Position numbers and translations under genes: made by a program. A stretch of 64,000 nt of DNA from Lagopus muta (taxonomy: Eukaryota; Chordata; Aves; Galliformes; Phasianidae), in assembly GCF_023343835.1 (NCBI RefSeq), contig NC_064435.1, positions 71,496,134-71,560,133 on the forward strand, written 5' to 3'. Below, one piece after another: positions 1 through 13,169 of this stretch. The notes beneath the pieces are model-generated. The model ran no database searches. It was not told where the DNA came from and saw only the letters and a list, made by a program, of their open reading frames with translations. Positions within the stretch are counted from its first letter, which is position 1. Each line of letters begins with the position of its first letter.

Positions 1-3000
1 GTTATCTGAAGGTTTTGTTTCTTGATAAGTAAAAACTGAAGTACTTGTCAGATGCTGCCAACATATATACCTTGAGCTTGTACATGTGACCAAGTTGCTT
101 TCTAGGGTTGATCTGGCAGAAAACACTGCACTGTTCTCACTAACCTCAACGCCCACTGCTCACCTCTTAAAAGTAAGTAGGAGCTTATGCAGGAAGACTG
201 ATGCCCTTCCACGAGAACTCAGGTTTGTTGCCCTGAAATGACCTCATATTTTCATCTGAGCAACATTGTATTCTAATCTGAACCACTACACATTATTGTC
301 CTCTATGGCTTAGATGTATCTCTTTGGTCAAATTTGCCATACTTTGATTCATGTAACTGTCAAGTGGGTTACTTGCTTTGTGAAATGAGCTAAGACTAAG
401 CAGCATTGTGGATCAGATGTGCGTATGGAGTTAGCCCCAGGCAACCTTCTGCCTCTGAAGTCTGTTCTCTCTACTTAAATACGTATTTTTTGCTTTGATA
501 TCTTGTAACTATTCCATTAAAATATAGCAATTTAAAATGGGTTTGTTATCCCCATCTCATTTTCAAAGCAAATACTCAGCTCCTAGTTTTAAAGGGAAAC
601 ATTTGCTATTCTGAAGGAGATGGTGTTAGTTTTGCCATGCAAACTTGGTATAAAACAAATTGTAGCTCCATTTCTTTAATATGAAAAATATGTTGTTTAT
701 ATCTGAACATTTTTGGATTTTAGTATGACTATATTCCAACATATCAGTAATGAAGAATATTCAAAATATTAAGTAGTAGTGAAGAACTTTAAGATTTAAC
801 TACAAAAAGGTGATAGGAAAGCAGAGGAGTTAATATGAAGAAGACATTCCAAATACAGAAAAGGACAGACCCCAGAAAGTATATTGATGCATTTTGAAAA
901 GAAAGGTAGAAGTTAATTCCACACTAGGAAAATTGCAGCTGTCTCTTCACATCCTTGTCAAATCTGTTTTCCCTGAGAGCATCTAAAATAAACATTTGGT
1001 GCATGTAGTTTTGTATGGTAGTCAGAAGTTTGTATTGAGTGTGTAGACTTACTCTGAGCAGAGCAGAAATGCCTCGAGTCACATTTCAACTTAATTTGTC
1101 TCTGTTTTAAACAAATTACTTCAGCGTGGCAGCAGTATAAGAACAAGCTATCACTTTGCATAATCAAAGCTTCCTCTAGGTGCTCATTGCTAGACAAGTA
1201 AGGAGCAATGTGTTCATAATGTCCCTTTGAATGTGGTTACAACCAGCTGTAACAATCCACTGAATTTGTCCATCAAGGCTCGATTCAACTCTGTCCTTTA
1301 GTGGAAGTGACAACAAGAGCAGAGCTTAGGTGGTATCCATATACTCCATCCTACTTTGAAAAGATTACATCAGTAATGTAACAGGCCTTTCCCTGTGAGG
1401 ATTTGTTTTCTTCACAGAGGACAGGAAAGAATGTTTTTAGACCACATTTTTTTCTTCTTTCTATTGCTTTTAAGGATGAGATTGTGCACCTTCAGTCCAT
1501 TTTTTGAATAAATGGTTAAAAAAGTAGAATTTTTCCCTATTTGATGAGGTAGCTAGAAAAGACCTTCATAGAGGTCAACTGTTGAGGTGCATTGTATTAA
1601 ATGCTGGGGACCTCATTAAAAGAAAATGTGTCTTTTCTGTGGAGCAAATAAAGAAAACTAATTTAATTTTTTTCTTGTTTCCTTCAAACACCTTATTTTT
1701 ATCCTTAAAATAAGACTTACAGATGGGTCTATTACTTAAAAAGGTGATTTACTTTTAACAACAGTTATTGTTGTGTAGAAGCTACTATTGGCACTGATCT
1801 CCTCAGCAACCCATCCCCCCCAAGGCTTTGTGGTTAATTAAAGAGAAGAATAAAAATTCTGCTTGATTGCCTTTCAAATGATGTGGGTTTATTTCTTTTA
1901 TTTTTCTCACTTTTTGATTTCTACACCCAAACCAGTTTTGGATAGTTCTACCATGATTGTATTGCATCATTCTCCTCTGTGGCCAGTTAGGTAATACTGG
2001 ATGGGTGGGAGCTGAGGAATGATTCTAGGAATTGAGATTTAGATGGCAGGGAGTTCAAAACATCAGCTTTCTTCTGAGCCTTTATTGGAAATAATTGTGA
2101 AGGAATAAACACAGCAGAAAACTTGCATGGCAAAATGTAACTTTATTTTTTTGTACACAGCGTGGGCTTGATCGTGCCAAAGAAAACTCAGCAGTGCATA
2201 TGTTATTCCTGAAGAGGCAGTAATCAAATTAATGAAAGTGGCAACGATGGATTCTGTTTTTAGTGTTCAGCGTACTGCATGGTTCCATACATTTTAATTA
2301 CACTTTAAGATAAAATGTCACATCTTCTGTTAATTTATAGCTCTCTTGCTTTAAAAAAAAAAACAACAAAACACATTTATACCAAGGAATTATCTTTGCA
2401 TATTAAACTCATATAGCTTATTTTTAAATCAAGTTTAATGAAGTTGTGGAACATTATCTTCCCCTTACCTAATGTCTTAAGATGCTTCACCCTGAAAAGG
2501 TATCTGTGCAGCAATTTCCAGTATGATTTTAATAGCTGTAATCTACTCAACCTTGACTGAGAGTCTGTTTAAAAGAAAAATACATTTCCAGTGTGACAAA
2601 CCTTTATTAAAATCATGTGTTCTCTCGCTGCTTTGCTCAGGTTACATTTCCATCTGTAGATAAAAAGTCTGAAAACAGTTCAGTTTCCAATCACTGTCGT
2701 CTAAGTCTGTTCTTGATAATGGCGTTATTGAGCAGGGACTGAGCCCAGAGGAAACTGTCTGTCAGCACCTACAGCCATCTAGTTGTGCAGGGTGATAGCA
2801 GTAGTGTGACTGTAGGGGACTGAAATGGCTCATGAATATTTCAAGTATTAAAAAAAGTCAAGGTTTTACAAGACATAGCAGTGTTAGTAAAATTAGCTGA
2901 TGTCCCTGTTCTAAATGACTTGGATATGGGAGCATCTTTTATGTCCAGTAGTTCTGGGTGACACGTTTTGTCACTGTCTCAGCTATTCCATTTTCCCTCC

Positions 3001-6000
3001 CAATTTGTTTAATTACCTTCTTAATTTGTTTTTGAAGGCTGCAGCAGCAAAGCATTTAGCAAGAAAATGACCACAGTTATTGTAATGGCCCCAAAGCTAA
3101 ATGATACGAGTGTATTATTATTAAGCTTATGGCAGAGTTCCTAACTTGAGATTGATGTGTTTGCACAGCTGTTGCTAAAGCTGTGCCTCCAAACAATCAC
3201 TGGTTGTTCTAATGAACTCTTCTGCTTTGAATCAAGAGGATGGAGGGGAAAAAAAAGATGACTGCTAAAGTTGGTGCTGGATTATTATGTGTATTTAGAT
3301 TAACGTGGAACTGCAATAGGTGAAGAGCAGAGGAAACAGGCTTTTTTTTTTAGTACAAGTTGTCTGATCACTTTTTTTTTTTTTTTAAACAAAGTTTGAT
3401 TTTAAGAAGTTATTTCTTCTGTATTGTTCTTCTACCTTAATACTATCACTGTGTATTGCCTTTTTACTTAACATTGATGAGCTTTTTAATAGCCTTGAAA
3501 ATACCATTAGCAATTATGATCGATATCTACACTTTGAAGTGTCTCTTTGCTGACACCATGTATTTTCTCAATTTTAATAGGGAATAAGAGGCTTTATCAC
3601 GTTTCTTAAGACATTTTGAAGAGTAAGGGAATAAAATACACCTAGAAGCCATTCATTTGTAAATATCTGGCAGAGGTTATTCTTGCTCAATTTTGTTTCA
3701 ATCTTCTAAGCAAAAGAAAAAAAATAAAAGTGTTGGCTCTGCAGCATTGTATACTGATTTTATATGTAGCTTTTTGTCTTCAGAATTGTGAAGCTTGTTT
3801 TTTATTCCTTATGCTAGGCTAGTGGAAGCTAATTTCCTCCCTACCTATACATACACACTCAGTTTCAAAATAACACCAACAGTTGTCCATCCCCTACTTC
3901 CTTGCTTGAACTTGCTTGCAATGACATTGTTTTGCTGATGTACAGCCTTTTTGCTGGAGTAGTGGAGGTTATTTTAAAATCTGCATAGGATAAATTCCTT
4001 CCATTTGGATGCTTTGCATTGTTGAGCTTTCCAACGAGGGAAAGGTGACGTGTTGGTTTAAGTAACATCTGAGACTGGCTCTTCCTAAAGCAATTTCTGC
4101 AGGCTTGCTTCTCTCCCACTTTCCTCTACTTTTCAGTAGAGCTAAGGACTTCATAATGCATCTTTTTTTTTCTTTCCTTTTAGTTGGCTGTTGGCTGTTA
4201 TTTATATTGCTATGACCTTTTTCTATCTATTCATATCTTCCTTTTGTGCACAGCATATCAGATAAATTTGCTACTTCCTAGCTGTATGTCTTGGACTGGC
4301 AACTGTCTCTATCCATTTCAGAGGATAACATTACTTTGCAGCAAAAATCAAAGGAGCAGAGTGTAGTGCAACTCAGTAACAAATGAGTAAAAGGAGTTGC
4401 ACAGTTGCCCTGATTAAAAATGGAAACTGTTCACCACAGATCTTGTGTAAACAGTGGCTTCCATTTGCAGTGACATAAAACTCTCCACTAAGAGCAGAGC
4501 CGCATCTCTGCCACTAACGTCAGACTGCATGGCCCTTCACAAGTAGGTTGCACGCAGCATGCAGGAGATGAATGACTTGTCAACAGCTGGGAAAACTTTC
4601 TGCCTAGTGTCTTAGGCACCAGCACTGCCTACAAGGCCCAGGACCAGAGCTTCTTACATCATTCTTTTCCTTTCATTGGCTCAGAGCTCACTTCTCCCCA
4701 CCAGCTAGCTGTTTGGTTTTGTCAGAGGCTGGGAGCAGTGGGAAGGAGGCCAGTGCTGCCTGTTCCCAACACTTCAGGAGCTGTGCAGTACCCTCTGCCA
4801 GCCTTTTGTGCTGATGTCTGAAATTAATAGGCAGTGGCAGGAGTGGGGGACAGGCTGGAGGTGAGGGTTGTGTACTTCTCCATGCCAAGCTGAGTTGTAG
4901 GCTGTGGCCCTGGGCCTGCACCAGAGCATCCCCTGGCAGTCACTGCTCCTGCAAGATCCGTTCTGCTGGAGGAGAGAGTGGGCAGGCTGTGCCTTCCTCT
5001 CGTCTTCCAATTTAATCATCCTGAAGTAAGCTGGAGATTGTTGGTCCTGAGACCTTTCACAGCTATACAGTGAAAGAAGGGTGACGCCTTAGTATTTTTG
5101 ATTACAGGTTTTATGTCAGCCCGTCAGGGAGTTAAGTGTGTGTGTGTAACTATTAAATGTACCAATGAATATCTTGTCCATTCTGGATCTGCAGAGGAAG
5201 TGTGTTAAGGGCTCCTTCATGGTAATGTGAAATTATGTCATCTTCAGGAAACACAAAAGAGGTACAAGAACCAGACAGCCAACTGATGGCCCAAAGAAAC
5301 TCACTGAAGATTGTACTTGAAAAAAAGCCAGAACTTTGGAAATTAGAGCATGAGCTTCTGTTCATCAGCTCATATGTAAAAATGTGCAAGCCCTGTGCAA
5401 TTTTAATTAGTAGAAACACACCCCAATCTAGGGGAGGTATAATTATACTGAAATGGGCACTTTGACTTGTAGAGACAGACTAGAAATTGACTTGCTTTTT
5501 GCACATGATGGACATTTTTGGATTGGCATAGGATTGAGAAGTTAACTGACAAACACAGACATAAATCTGTCACTGACGTGTCCTACCAGGCACATGGATG
5601 TAGCTGTCTTTAAATGTGAGCAGTCAGCTGGCCAAAAGAATAGAGTTGAGGTCAAAGCATTGTATGTAGGTTATATTTTAATAGGGAAGCTTTGATTAAT
5701 TTGTTAAATGCTTATGGTTTTCACAAACTGTGAACCTAAAGTTCAGGACTGTAAATAATTTTTAATGCTTACTTCTTGTGACAACAACAACAACAAAAAA
5801 ATCTTTCCTAAAGTAGGAGAGAATAACAGCTTATTGCAAATACCTCACAAAGTCTTCTCTCCCCTTCTGTAGCGCTGCCTTGCAGGAATATACAAGATAT
5901 AGGTTCAGAGGGTTTTTTGTTTTTTTTTTTTTAATCCCTGAGGTCTGAATTCCAGGGAGCACAAACAGAACTACTGCTGTTCACTTAAGAAAGTTTTTTT

Positions 6001-9000
6001 TCTGGCATAATATCGTGCCTTCTTCCTGCTTTAAAAAAAAAAGTGTGGATGCAAAACAATCCAGCAGTTGTAAGAGGAAGATTTTTTACAGTATACATTT
6101 TGTTGGTGTTTAGCTCACAGCCAGCAGTGATGCATTTTCAGTTCTCTCTATTTGCAATCTCTAATGAATGTGAGATTGTCAAAAAGTTTTAATATTAAAA
6201 ATTTAAAACCTTGATTTTTCTGAACAGAGTAGAAAGGTAGGAGAGGATATTTGGGGGGAAAGAAAAAAAAATATGAGATGACAGAACAGTAACAACATAA
6301 AATCATATGAAACCCTTCAGGCATCTGCCACTGATTTTCTAGCTCAAATGCACAGTATATTCCTTTTGCACTTACCCAGAGATTTTCTTCATTTTTTTCC
6401 TCAAGTGATATTGCAAATATGTTTGTTGGATGGCTTCTCTCTATTTCCGGAAGGCCTTTGAAGTTATTAAGATGCAACAGAGGCTGTCTCCAGGGAGGGT
6501 TTTTTGTGTTTGTTTTTAATTGCAGACCTGTTTTGTGGACAGCTATGGATCTTACTTAAAAAGCTGACTAATATCTGGCTTACGATTGCAATCAATCTGA
6601 TATTTAGCACAGTCAGCCTTTGATAACATGGAAGATTTAATTACGGAGTGCATTTAAATTCAAACGGTCAGTGCAGGTATCTGGGAAGATATACCAAGGT
6701 ATTGAGCTATCTTCATCTAGCCACACATGGTAAAAATTTTACAAAATAAGATATGATAAGATACGAAATAAGATATGCACTATGCTGAAATGTGAAATAA
6801 TGGCAGAAAGGATTTGTTGACCAGAGGTGAATATGTTTGTTCCATTCCAAATACAAATGACATTGAAGGATTTTTTTTTTATGTTTTTGAATACTAGTTT
6901 TCTGCTTTTTATTCATGATTTTTTAAATAAACTAGTTTCATTTCTAAAAAGCATTGAAAATTCTCTGTATTGTAAGTGAAGCTCATGCTTCCAAAAGAGC
7001 ATGAGGGAAATTCCATGCCTAACGAAGCTAAAGCTGTACTTTCTTTAAATGACAGCTGCTTTTATGGTGACTTGTTAAAGCTGAAATGTATCTAATGTCT
7101 TTTGATGTATATGGCAGTGTTTGTTTAAAAAAAATAATAAATTACTGTAAGGGCAGTCTAAAGAGGAGGATATGCATTAGGAGAGAATGAAAATTCCAGA
7201 CAAGTTCAGGAATGGTCTTATACATGGCAGATTGACTGCCTCTTATTTCAGAAGTGGTTCTCAGGTAGAAACTGTGTATGTGTGTATCCATGAGTATATT
7301 AAGTCTTTTTTTTTCTTTCCTAAGCTCTCCCCATCTCATCTAATAACAAAAAATAATTGTTTACCTGGCTGTTTTTTTTTTGTCATTAGAAGCAAAAATT
7401 GACTTAACTGAGATTGGGACATTATTGCTTGTAGGCAGATCTGGACTTGGGATATCACTGAACCATAGCCACTTCCAGTTGATATCTCAGACTGTCCTTT
7501 TGAACTGATGATAACTGATGATACTTTCCCAAGTATTTGTAATGTACCTGCATCAGGACTTACTGAAGAGCTGGCTAGTTGCCCTATGTGATTGCCTTCC
7601 TTTGTTGGCTCTGTGATCCATATGGCCGTGGGGACAGGCAGGGCTGCAGTGGCAAAGTGACAGTCCACTCAGGACCACCAAGGTTGCTTTGCTCCTTTTT
7701 TTTTTTTTCTTTTTTTTTTCTTCTTGATGCATCCCAATAGTTCAGAGAAGGCAAATTGTTTGTACTTAAAGTATTGCAGCATTTTGATCTTAGCACAGAG
7801 CAGAGTAGGTTTGACTCCCTAGGTAAGGAAGTCAGTGTATTGTAGCCCTGTTACTCTCTTTGCAAAAACTAAAACTCTAAAAATGGCAATGTGGAAATAG
7901 TTAATGTGAAGCAGAGTCTTTCAAGTCATCAGCTAGCTCAATATGGCTGATTTATTTTTTAGAAAAAAAAACCTACTTCATTAATCACAGATGTGCATGT
8001 TTCTTGTGTTAAGAAAGCTGGGACTCGAACGAGAATTCCCATTTCCCTTAAAGTTTCAAAAATTTGTCTGTTCGTTGGAGGTAACTTTCTCTTCTGATTT
8101 GAAGGAGGTAAGAACTCACGCTGCCTGCCCTTTTTCTTTTACTTACAAATAAATTTATGGACTCTGAGTGAACCCTCTGACCTTACCAACAGAGCAACAT
8201 ATGTGATTTCACTGTGAGAGAAATAGAAGTTAAATGCCTTCTTTTCATAGTTTGGCTATGCATTATAAAACAAAGCCCAACTCTTAGGCGTTTTTAAGGT
8301 TGTTGTGTTTTGCTTTGTTTTTTAATAATTGTGAAGCTGTTTTTACTTGAGCAAATGGCCTTATTAAGTTTGATAGTTTATTGTTGGATTGGTAACGCCG
8401 TGTGTGATTATTTTCTGTGTACTGGATTTTTTTTTCTTTCCCAAGATGGCCATCTGTTGCATTTATCTTTTTCTAGAAGGGAATATGACACTAACTAGAA
8501 AGTTTCGTGTACTTGAAACACAGTTGGGGTTAGCATACCCCAAATTCATTCCATCTGTTTTGTTTTTAAAAGTCCATGTTGTTCTTGGTTTAGTTTTGAA
8601 TACTCCTTTTTCCTCTTAGCATGTTTTAGTGATAAAATATTCTTGAGCAACCCTAGAAAAACAATTCGTTATGTAGTCATAAAGGAACCAAAGCCAATTC
8701 TAGTGTAAACATTCCCAAGCATAGTTATCAATCAAAGAGGGTATCCCAGATTATATAGATAGATAGTGGTTGACCAGGGAGAAATAAGACACTCGAGCAG
8801 CTTTTCTCATAGTGGAGGCTGAAGTCTTTCTTTCAGTGATCTTGCAAACCTCCTATATGGATACTGAGATTTCCTGACATTTGGATCTAAGAATGAGTCT
8901 ACCTAAATGTATGAACTTGAACAAGCATTTGTTGGTGTTGTTTTTATTTGTTTATTGTTGTTGTTTAATTAATGACTGTGTCCTAGTATTGTAGCCTTTA

Positions 9001-10705
9001 GCTAGAAATACCATTCAACTGAGGAAACTCATAGGGGTAAGATTCGCAGAGTCTGGACTCCTGTGAGGTGGGCTGGGATGGGAAAATGGATGTTAAGAGG
9101 TCTCCCAGGAAAAATTTTGCAATGTTTTATTTTTTACTGAGTATTAACATTGATCTGTGGGACTGCAGGGATGTTTTCTGCAGGTTTAAGATGGGGGGGG
9201 GGGGGAATTAGATCTGGTCTCTGAAGAGACTAATGAGTTGACATTCCATTTGGGTTAACACAGGTGATGCTAAGTTTCTTTTTTTTTTTCCCCAACGCTT
9301 TTTAGATATAACTTGAAATTTAAGCTGATGCTTTTATGGCAAGGCAGTATTTTTATTCATATTAAGCCTTTTCTTTTTCCTTAGTGCTTTCATGCTTTAA
9401 AAAGGGGAACAATGCTATCATTTTGGTGTACTACTTATATTTTGACCACTTTTATGATTCCCTGAAGCCCTAATAATGCTTTAGTAAGTACTTCATATAA
9501 AACCTTGCAGAAGAGAAGATGAGAAGCAGTTACATGGTGCATGCCAAATGAAAACTAATGCTGTGTGGGAGGATATGGCCAAAGTATGTGCTGTGAAACA
9601 TGTCTGGCTAGCATTGTTTTGTCTCTTAGATCTTCCCCACTTGAGTGGAGTGTATGCATTTCTTCCTGCTCTCTTCCCTCCTCCTGCCCACAATCTGTTG
9701 GCTGACTTAAGAGCAGGAGTGGCACAGCAAAACTGCAATCAGATAAAAATACTACTTTCCCACAGTTTTAGGGGCGCTGCATCAAACAGTTTGGTTTTAC
9801 AAGAAATGGAATAGTTGGTAAGTGTTGACCGTCAAAAGGATGTGCAAAAATCTGGGAAGGGAACACAGCTTTTTAGAAGCTTTTATTAACTGCAAGCCTG
9901 TTAGATGCTTAGAGATAGGCATGTTTATGGAAAAAATAAATCTTCCACCGTCAGTTACTGCACCGGCACGCTGCCTTTTTCTTAGCAGGGAGTAATTGTA
10001 AAGGAAGGAAATGCAAACTGATACAAAAACACAAAACAGTTGGTGCATGATGAACTTCGATGTTAAAGCCTAATTGACTTTTTCTTTTGTTAAATACATA
10101 AACAAATGTGCTCTATTTGAGGATAGAACTTGTGTGGACAATTTGAGGGACTTGAAAAATCTCTACAAGTGGAAGAAAAAAATTGGTTTTGTTGTTATAA
10201 CATTTTCAAGAGTTTTAAAAGCAAAGCATTTAGTTTATGCTTTCAGAAACTTGTTTACAAGAACACTGCTGTTCTCTGCTCTCCTGTGTTCCATTAGCAG
10301 AATGGTAGAAGGGTAGTGAAGTACCCATCAGTTGGAATTTACTATGATTTCTGAAATGAGGAATCTGATGAAAGTTAAAAGATACATGATACTGTGATGG
10401 TAAAGTTACATTTGGTGAAAGAGCAGTCAAACTAACTTCTTACAGAGGTTTACTAGGGGATTGTTTGGATTCCTGTGGAGAGCTTGCAGATGGTTGGGAG
10501 TTTTGTTTGGAATTTTTTTAATAAGCAGACCACTTTATTTAAAAAAGGAAAAATCTGTCATGCTGTGGATGCTGATGGCCAGTAGGTCTGCTTTTCCAAC
10601 ATATGTGCAGAGGACCCTTAAGCAGTAACTCACAGGCCTTCAGGGATCTTCAGACTGCAAATCAAAAACTGTTATTGGTAATTAATTTTTTCCTTATGTT
10701 TCCTG

Positions 10706-10738
<33 letters not shown>

Positions 10739-12876
10739 ATGTGGTAATTCTGTAGCACTGATATCTCAAGATTTAGAGACAAAGCTGGCTAGCAGAACTC
10801 TGCATCTGCTTTTTGGTAGTATGCATTACTTGAGACCTTGAAACCACACTGATGGCATCATAGGAAGCCTGCGTACCCTTGTGCAGCACACTTACAGCTG
10901 CAGCTAGGAGGTAATTCTGCAGGCACATACTGATTCCTGAGTTGAAAGTTAGTTGCTAGTCTGATGGACTGAAATTATGCTTCATTTTCTACTTTATGGG
11001 AAAACAAAAGTGGTGTCTAATATCAGTTATTGTTCTGGATGTGTTTATACAGAATAGCCTAGTGCAGATCTTGGTATCACAGCTGATGTATTTTAACAGT
11101 CACATGCCAACTAATGGAAGCAGATTTGGTCTTATTGGAACAAAGAAAATGTTTAAATCAGCCTGATAAAAATTTTGGATTCCAGGGAAAGGATGGTAAT
11201 GTTTCTCTCTTTTATTTTTTCCCTGGCGTTCTACAGTTTTTAAGATAATCTTTGAAACACCATGAACAGTAATGGAAAAAGACATATTCACATTCTGTGT
11301 CTCATTCAGCATGTTAGTTGTGGCTTTTTAATCTAGAATTTGCCCTTAATATTCTGTGGAAACAGAGCAGGCTCACATACTAGTGTGTAGATGCAAGGCA
11401 TTTGTGTTTCCAGTAAAGTGTGTTGCTGCAACAGTGACCACAGTATCCTAGAAAATTCAAACTACTTGTGGTAAGACTGATAGTATGCTTCTTAAGGAAA
11501 AGCTGCCAGAAGAGGTGACCTGAACATCTGTGTCAAACTTCAAGAAGGAATGCAAACACTGCATTGAATTCCTAGCAGTAGAAACATTCAACAAAACATT
11601 ATTTATGTCATCCTTATATAAACTATCCATCTACAAAAGTGCACACAGAGTAAAAAAAAAGAAAACACCATACTTGACAGTCTAGCTGAGTCTTGTTAAT
11701 ATGTTGATGGTAGATAGTAGTCATAGGACTGACATTTCAAGATTGTGACTTTGAAAAAGGAAGTATGTTTTTAGGAAAAAGAGAACTGTTGGGAGAAGAA
11801 ACAATATGCTTATGGGAAGAATAAATGTAGTCTCACAAAAGCTAACCCGGTGGATGCTTACCATAAATATACTCTATGGTTCAAGTGACAGGAGCCTTAG
11901 TGGGAAAGTAATACTGACCTCATATGCATATAGCTGTGGTTTAAGAAAAGTATATCCTTTGACTACAGAACTTAAGGCACTGTCATGCTAAGAAAAACTG
12001 CTGATCCTTAGATTTGAGCAAATGGGCTTTTCAGCATGGATATTCTCTTCCTTTTTTTTTTCTTTTTTTTTTTTTTTTTAAGACTCCAAGACTATTTAAA
12101 CAAAATACACATAAGATATTTAAGATATAACATAGATACATAATATAACATAGATATTTAAATGTTCTCTCGATTTTTTGACTCTTCTTCCCACATTTTC
12201 CAGGGTAGGAGGGCAGGAAATACATAAAAAAAATAGGGTAACTAGAGCATTTATAATAAAGTTTGGGATTTTCAAAATTTTGCTCATTTTCTTGAGGTAA
12301 TTTTGCTTTTCATGTCCATGCTCAAAGCAGCGTGCTACTGTCAGATGTGCATCAGCATTGCTATAACAATTGAGCCAGTCACAACTACTTACTGAAAGCT
12401 TGGCTATTGTAAAGAAACTGCTTATGTTTGGGTGGTCTTGTATAGCATGAAAACAGATAGCTGTGGTGTCTTTAAAGGCCAAGGCTTAAAGTAATTTGTT
12501 CAATTCTTTCATGCATCCAATCTAAGTATTTCAGATAGTCCTCAGTTTCTGTAAAACTTCCCCAAAAGAATGTCTTATATCGAGCATAGTAAGTTGCAGG
12601 TAAGCTTTGGGAGGTTGATGCAAGTTTCCAGTAGGGCTTATGCTTGTTGTGGAGTTTCAAGTGATGTTAGCAGCTGTCAGGAATAATTTACTAGTTTTCA
12701 TACACATGATTTTATGGTTAATGCTGTGTTACCATCAGTCTTTGACTGGCAGAAGACCATTTGCTTTTTTCCCCAAGTCAAGCAGGTGGAGAGTTTAAAC
12801 AAATGGCTGTTACTACTGTTCGCCTTGTTTCTCACCAGTATCTCACTTTTAATATGCTCTCCTCACTCTTTTTCAG
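1..12876 (+). other. TRIO: TRIO intron (3' part), upstream of first exon in window
   Basis: AT-rich sequence with no exon, RNA gene or clear interspersed repeat that I can recognise. It holds simple runs: a G13 run at 9193-9205, an A28 run at 10709-10736, pyrimidine runs near 7696-7720 and 12051-12080, and a short imperfect AAATAAGATATG array at about 6743-6777. By position it is the intron after the exons for the first SH3 domain. Internal promoters for short TRIO isoforms could lie here, but none is visible by inspection. Confidence 0.8.
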
Positions 12877-13169
12877 ACTCCCTTTCAGTCTCCAGCAATG
12901 ATGCCAGTCCTCCTGCTTCAGTAACATCGCTTCAACCCCATATGATTGGGGCACAGAGCTCCCCAGGTCCCAAGCGTCCTGGCAACACTTTGAGAAAATG
13001 GCTTACCAGTCCTGTGAGGCGTCTCAGCAGTGGGAAAGCAGATGGGCACGTCAAAAAACTGGCCCACAAGCACAAGAAGAGTAGAGAGGTTCGCAAAAGC
13101 GCTGATGCAGGTTCTCAGAAGGACTCTGATGACAGTGCAGCAACCCCACAAGATGAGACTATTGAAGAG
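12877..13169 (+). CDS. TRIO: TRIO exon 1 of window: basic Ser-rich linker after SH3-1
   Basis: The acceptor is a pyrimidine-rich stretch ending in TTTTCAG, and the donor is GAG|GTATGT. The exon begins with the last two bases of a split codon and encodes 97 further residues. Blocks such as [20 protein letters not shown] and a Lys/His-rich [11 protein letters not shown] run match the TRIO linker between the first SH3 and the second DH domain. The exon ends in an acidic [16 protein letters not shown] stretch. This basic, Ser/Thr-rich segment is probably unstructured and open to phosphorylation (inference). Confidence 0.93.

Noticed and set aside
3010..3290. Possible conserved non-coding element in the first intron
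   Set aside because: It only looked less repetitive than its surroundings; conservation cannot be judged from one sequence.
8020..8030. GGGACTCGAAC, resembling a reverse-strand tRNA B box
   Set aside because: No matching A box or cloverleaf can be drawn in the flanking bases; most likely chance or a very old SINE.
12714..12876. In-frame ATG upstream of the first exon suggesting an internal start
   Set aside because: The open frame runs through a pyrimidine-rich acceptor and has no coding look; the exon begins in mid-codon as expected for splicing.
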